From: Bacteroidales bacterium
Lineage (GTDB): Bacteria > Bacteroidota > Bacteroidia > Bacteroidales > VadinHA17
DNA: 10,862 nt
Assembly (NCBI GenBank): GCA_003520925.1
Contig: DOTV01000080.1
Span: forward strand, 35,262 to 46,123
Reading direction: 5' to 3'
In this document: positions 7,336-10,862 of the stretch, piece by piece
How the letters are laid out: each line of letters starts with the position of its first letter
How positions within the stretch are numbered: position 1 is the stretch's first letter
Made by a program: the position numbers and the translations under genes
The notes under the pieces: generated by a model
The model's input: only the letters and a program-made list of their open reading frames with translations
Told to the model about the DNA's origin: nothing
The model's database searches: none

Positions 7336-8703
7336 TTGGAGGAAGGAACTCAATATTATTCCACTAATCTTAAGGCACCTCACGTTCCGTTCAGAAAAGC
7401 ACTTCTTAAGGGACTTGCACCGGATGCCGGACTTTATATGCCTCTTCGTCTGCCAAGGATTCCTTCCGATGATCTTGAGGCGCTTACTGAATTAACTTAC
7501 CCGGAGCTGGCCACCGAAATCATCGGAAGAATTATCGGAAATGAGATAAGCAGTGTTGACTTGCTGAATATATGCAAAGAGATTTATTCTTTTGGTATAC
7601 CACTTGAACTTGTGTACGATAGAAATTATCTGATGCGCCTCGACCAGGGCCCCACAGCATCGTTCAAGGATTTTGCAGCACTCCTTATGGGAAGGCTAAT
7701 GCAACATTTTCTTAGTCAGGAGGAGAAGCATATTACAATTCTTACAGCAACATCGGGCGATACAGGTAGTGCGGTTGCAAATGCTTTTTACGGACTGAAA
7801 AATATAAGGGTCATAATATTGTTTCCATCCGGGGAGGTTACGGACATGCAGAGAAGGCAGATGACTACTTTTCATGATAACATCCAGGTAGTAGAAATAA
7901 ATGGGAAATTTGATGATTGCCAGAGACTTGTGAAAGCTGCCTTTATGGATCCATTATTATCGCCGGTTAACCTTTCTTCAGCAAATTCAATTAATATAGG
8001 GAGGCTTCTTCCGCAGTCAGTCTATTATTTCTGGGCCTGGGCACAGCTATCCGGAAAAACCACTGATGATTTTATTTTTAGCGTTCCTTGCGGTAATTTT
8101 GGAAATCTTGCCGGAGGGCTCATTGCCAGGGACATGGGATTGCCGGTCAAACACTTTATAATTTCCACAAATGATAATGATGAAGTTCCTTTGTTTCTCA
8201 AAACTGGAATATACAAGCCGGTGAGGCCCTCCAGAAACTCTATATCCAGTGCTATGAATGTCGGTCATCCCAGTAATCTTGCAAGGATAATATCTATGTA
8301 TGGAGGTAATATGGATGAGAATGGTATAATAAATAAGTCACCCGATCTGGCAAGGATGAGGCAGGATTTTTATGCCTCAGTAATTTCTGATCGCAAAACC
8401 AGGGAAACAATCTATTCGATTTATAAAGAACATGGAAAAATCCTTGAACCCCACGGTGGTGTAGCCTGGGCCGGTATGCAGAAATATTGCAGGGAACATC
8501 CGTCGGATGAAAACAATAATGTCTTCTGCGTTTCCCTTGAGACAGCACACCCTGCCAAATTCCTGGATGAAATAATCAGTATTCTCAATATTGAGCCGGA
8601 ACTTCCCGAATCGCTTCGTAAAATTGCAGGCAGAACCGAAGAATATATATATTTAGAGAATAATTACGATGCGCTAAAGAAGTTCATAATTCAGAATTAT
8701 TAA
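7336..8703 (+). CDS. thrC: Threonine synthase (PLP-dependent), TTG start
   Basis: It converts O-phospho-L-homoserine to threonine. The 455-residue protein shows YYSTNLKAP (7-15) and GLAPDAGLYMP (26-36) at the N-terminus, the PLP-lysine motif GPTASFKDFAA (105-115, Lys111), ATSGDTGSAVA (138-148), SANSINIGRLLPQ (215-227) and the phosphate-binding PCGNFGN (251-257). The open frame begins only after an in-frame TAA at 7315-7317 and contains no ATG, GTG or CTG before the conserved YYSTN; TTG at 7336 is the only conventional start, since the first in-frame ATG (7438) would remove conserved residues. A purine-rich GGAGGAAGG (7338-7346) lies just inside the reading frame, not before it. It follows thrA by 11 bases and precedes thrH by 19, so the three are almost certainly one transcript, probably with translational coupling to thrA. 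Confidence 0.96.
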   Translation: MEEGTQYYSTNLKAPHVPFRKALLKGLAPDAGLYMPLRLPRIPSDDLEALTELTYPELATEIIGRIIGNEISSVDLLNICKEIYSFGIPLELVYDRNYLMRLDQGPTASFKDFAALLMGRLMQHFLSQEEKHITILTATSGDTGSAVANAFYGLKNIRVIILFPSGEVTDMQRRQMTTFHDNIQVVEINGKFDDCQRLVKAAFMDPLLSPVNLSSANSINIGRLLPQSVYYFWAWAQLSGKTTDDFIFSVPCGNFGNLAGGLIARDMGLPVKHFIISTNDNDEVPLFLKTGIYKPVRPSRNSISSAMNVGHPSNLARIISMYGGNMDENGIINKSPDLARMRQDFYASVISDRKTRETIYSIYKEHGKILEPHGGVAWAGMQKYCREHPSDENNNVFCVSLETAHPAKFLDEIISILNIEPELPESLRKIAGRTEEYIYLENNYDALKKFIIQNY

Positions 8704-8722
8704 TTTTTAATTGTTGTAAGAA

Positions 8723-9337
8723 ATGTATATACTTTGCAGTGACCTTGAGGGAGTTCTTGTACCGGAAGTCTGGATTAATGTTGCAAGATGGACCGGTATT
8801 GATGAGTTGAATCTTACAACGCGTGATATCAGTGATTATAATGCCCTGATGAAACGAAGGCTTGAGATTCTGAAACAGCATGGAATAACAATAAAAGACA
8901 TTCAGAAAGTAATTGCTCTGCTTGAGCTGATGCCTGGAGCACTCGACTTTGTAAACTGGCTACACGGCCGTGTTCAGATGGTAGTCGTATCTGATACTTT
9001 CCGCGAATTTGCCGACCCTCTGCTGGAAAAGATCGGCTGGCCAGTACTTTTCTGCCATCATCTTACAATTGACAAAGAGGGTAATATTACAGATTTTAAT
9101 CTACGCCAGACTGAAGCAAAGAAAAGGGTTGTGGAGGCCCTCCAGAATCTGAACTTCAAGGTTATAGCACTGGGTGATTCTTACAATGATATTTCGATGC
9201 TCCGCAAAGCAGAGTATGGGATACTTTACAGGCCGCCTCAGAACGTAATTGATGACAACCCTGATATACGTGTCGTTAACTCATACTCACAGCTTAAACA
9301 CCTGGTTGCAGAAATACTTGAGGAAGACAACCATTAA
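8723..9337 (+). CDS. thrH: ThrH-type HAD phosphatase: phosphoserine phosphatase / phosphoserine:homoserine phosphotransferase
   Basis: The 204-residue protein strongly resembles Pseudomonas aeruginosa ThrH along its whole length as I remember it (for example DLEGVLVPE, TTRDISDY, LMKRRLEIL, SDTFREF, CHHLTID, GDSYNDISML). HAD motif I is DLEGV with nucleophile Asp7 and Glu9 in place of the second Asp; motif II is Ser90-Asp91-Thr92; motif III is around Lys133/Lys134; motif IV is GDSYND (151-156). A helical cap occupies about residues 15-75. ThrH of Pseudomonas dephosphorylates phosphoserine, can pass the phosphate to homoserine, and was found through its ability to replace homoserine kinase. Here it sits 19 bases after thrC with no thrB in the cluster, which supports a role in making O-phosphohomoserine. 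It could instead serve mainly as a serine-pathway phosphatase. The family call is near certain; the in vivo reaction is inferred. Confidence 0.92.
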   Translation: MYILCSDLEGVLVPEVWINVARWTGIDELNLTTRDISDYNALMKRRLEILKQHGITIKDIQKVIALLELMPGALDFVNWLHGRVQMVVVSDTFREFADPLLEKIGWPVLFCHHLTIDKEGNITDFNLRQTEAKKRVVEALQNLNFKVIALGDSYNDISMLRKAEYGILYRPPQNVIDDNPDIRVVNSYSQLKHLVAEILEEDNH

Positions 9338-9376
9338 GATTTATTCCAATCTTTATTAAATTATATCAGCAGCTTA

Positions 9377-10855
9377 ATGAAAAAAACAGGAATTATCCTG
9401 CTCCTGGTTTCAGTTTTGATCCAGGTCCGGTCACAGGAATTAACAGAAACCGGCATTGTCAATGCCATGCACTCCATCTCAAGTCACGACCTTCTTAAAT
9501 ATGTCGGAATTCAGTGCGATGAGAAGTATCAGGGGAGGCTTACAGGGACATCAGGATACCAGGCTTGTGCCGATTGGCTGGCAGGTGAATTTTCGGAATG
9601 GGGAATTTCTCCCTCCGGTGAGAATGGAAGCTGGTACCAGTGGTTCAATGTACCATATACAATGGTTTTACCCGATTGCGGGTTGACTCTACACATTCCT
9701 CTCAAAAACGGTAATATTCTGAAACAATATAATTATATCACAGAATTCATGCCAGGATCAACATCGGGGAGTGGTGAAATAACCGGGGAGGTTGTGTACG
9801 CCGGATACGGAATTACTGCTCCGGAACTGGGGTACGACGATTACAGGGGAATTGATGTAAAAGGGAAGATCATTATGATTGAAAGAGAATCTCCTGTCAA
9901 TCCTTCAGCAGGTGCAGACAAATTCAATCCCTGGTACGAATATTCCTTTCATCAGTACAAGCACGCAAATGCTATTAAACATGGAGCAATCGGGATGCTT
10001 TATAATTACGGACCAATTGCAAATCCGAATAATGCTTACAGCGAAAAATTCATCTATGTACATGTTGGCGATTCGGTAGTGAAGGACATCTTTTCCGGGA
10101 CTGGAAAGGATCACAGGGAAATAGTGGCAACAATTGATAAAACGATTAAACCTCAGTCGTTCAATACGGGTAAGGTTGTCACAATTAAAATGAGCACGGT
10201 ACATTTTCCTGAAGGAAAAGGAAGCAATGTTATCGGGTTACTGAAAGGTTCTGATCCTGAACTGAGCAAAGAAGTAATTATAATTGGTGCACATCTCGAT
10301 CACCTTGGAATGTGTTATGACCTGATTCCCGGTGCAAACGATAATGCTTCAGCTGTGGCGGTAATGATGGGAGTCGCAAAAGCATTGGCAGTAAACAAGA
10401 TCCCGTTGAAACGATCGGTAATGTTTGTTGCCTTCGGATCGGAGGAACAGGGATTGCTCGGGTCAAAAGCCTTCGCGGCTGACCCGATTTTTCCTTTGAA
10501 GAAGTCTGTCTTGCTGAATATGGACGGAGTAGGAATCGGCCAGGGAATAAATGCAGCTGCGGGAAAAGATTTTCCGGTTTTATGGTCATTCTTTGAAGAA
10601 GCGAATAAAAAGTATATTCACCGGACGCTTGTGACAGGATCTTTCTCAAATCTTGGCAGGCCTCGGCTTGATGCAGCGATCCTTCTACGTGCCGGAGTGC
10701 CCTCCCTAAGCTTTTCAACATTCGGATCACTGAATTATTATCACATTCCGATGGATAATATGGAAATCATAAAACCTGAAATAATGGAAGATATGGCTCA
10801 GCTGTTGTTTCTTTCGGTGGTTGCGATGGCAAACAGCCCGACTCCGCTTATTTGA
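9377..10855 (+). CDS. Secreted M28-family zinc metallopeptidase with PA-like insert
   Basis: A 492-residue exported peptidase, probably an aminopeptidase or dipeptidase acting in the periplasm or outside. An N-terminal signal peptide is clear (MKKTGIILLLVSVLIQVRSQ, cleavage likely around residues 18-20), with no lipobox. Residues about 130-250 look like a protease-associated domain (GEVVYAGYGITAPELGYDDY, DVKGKIIMIERESP). The catalytic part carries the expected two-zinc set: GAHLDHLG (304-311, His306 and Asp308), NDNASAV (321-327, Asp322), SEEQGLLGS (355-363, catalytic Glu356 and ligand Glu357), NMDGVG (381-386, Asp383) and YHIPMDN (455-461, His456). All ligands are present, so it should be active; the substrate is unknown. 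It starts 39 bases after thrH on the same strand and may be read through from the threonine operon, though no functional link is apparent. The TGA stop lies seven bases before the window end. Confidence 0.93.
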   Translation: MKKTGIILLLVSVLIQVRSQELTETGIVNAMHSISSHDLLKYVGIQCDEKYQGRLTGTSGYQACADWLAGEFSEWGISPSGENGSWYQWFNVPYTMVLPDCGLTLHIPLKNGNILKQYNYITEFMPGSTSGSGEITGEVVYAGYGITAPELGYDDYRGIDVKGKIIMIERESPVNPSAGADKFNPWYEYSFHQYKHANAIKHGAIGMLYNYGPIANPNNAYSEKFIYVHVGDSVVKDIFSGTGKDHREIVATIDKTIKPQSFNTGKVVTIKMSTVHFPEGKGSNVIGLLKGSDPELSKEVIIIGAHLDHLGMCYDLIPGANDNASAVAVMMGVAKALAVNKIPLKRSVMFVAFGSEEQGLLGSKAFAADPIFPLKKSVLLNMDGVGIGQGINAAAGKDFPVLWSFFEEANKKYIHRTLVTGSFSNLGRPRLDAAILLRAGVPSLSFSTFGSLNYYHIPMDNMEIIKPEIMEDMAQLLFLSVVAMANSPTPLI

Positions 10856-10862
10856 GGATATC

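Noticed and set aside
7300..7340. Frameshift-joined ThrA-ThrC fusion
   Set aside because: ThrA ends at its natural C-terminus with TAG, and ThrC begins with its own conserved N-terminus in another frame; normal adjacent genes explain this.
9336..9353. AAGATT/AATCTT hairpin after thrH as a terminator
   Set aside because: Only six weak base pairs, overlapping the thrH stop codon, without a following T-run; likely chance in AT-rich DNA.
10278..10730. 150-codon minus-strand open frame
   Set aside because: It is antisense to the catalytic core of the M28 peptidase, whose zinc ligands are all conserved in the plus frame; the minus translation resembles nothing known to me.

Overview
The window looks like ordinary chromosomal DNA from a member of the Bacteroidota, probably a Bacteroidales-like anaerobe. 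The base composition is moderately AT-rich. Start codons lack consistent Shine-Dalgarno sequences, and TAnnTTTG-type -7 promoter boxes are present. The protein set fits too: a fused aspartokinase/homoserine dehydrogenase, a POT-family transporter with the SNMGERFGFY variant signature, and M28 peptidases with secretion signals. Taxonomy is an inference from these traits.

Left part, minus strand (1-2394): a bifunctional NAD(P)HX repair enzyme (nnr) that runs off the left edge, preceded by a lipoprotein with a divergent polysaccharide-deacetylase fold. The two are 58 bases apart and could be co-transcribed. A 385-base divergent intergenic region (2395-2779) follows. It holds a palindromic, MITE/REP-like repeat with a nested perfect hairpin, flanked by a 12-bp direct repeat, and then a candidate promoter and an operator-like dyad ahead of the next gene.

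Middle (2780-4894): a plus-strand POT/PTR2 proton-coupled transporter gene. After it comes an intergenic region with a long imperfect inverted repeat built from degenerate ten-base CTCTGTGT-like units, and then a good Bacteroidota-type promoter.

Right part (4895-9337): a compact threonine biosynthesis operon, thrA (aspartokinase I/homoserine dehydrogenase I), thrC (threonine synthase, forced TTG start) and thrH (HAD-family phosphoserine phosphatase/homoserine phosphotransferase). There is no thrB homoserine kinase in the cluster. The position of thrH directly behind thrC suggests that it supplies O-phosphohomoserine, replacing ThrB by a non-homologous enzyme. This is the most interesting biological feature of the window. 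ThrA would make homoserine from aspartate (with an aspartate-semialdehyde dehydrogenase encoded elsewhere), ThrH would phosphorylate it, and ThrC would convert the phosphoester to threonine.

The last gene (9377-10855) encodes a secreted M28 metallopeptidase with a PA-like insert. It is complete and ends just before the right edge. I saw no rRNA, tRNA, CRISPR array, transposase gene or phage gene.
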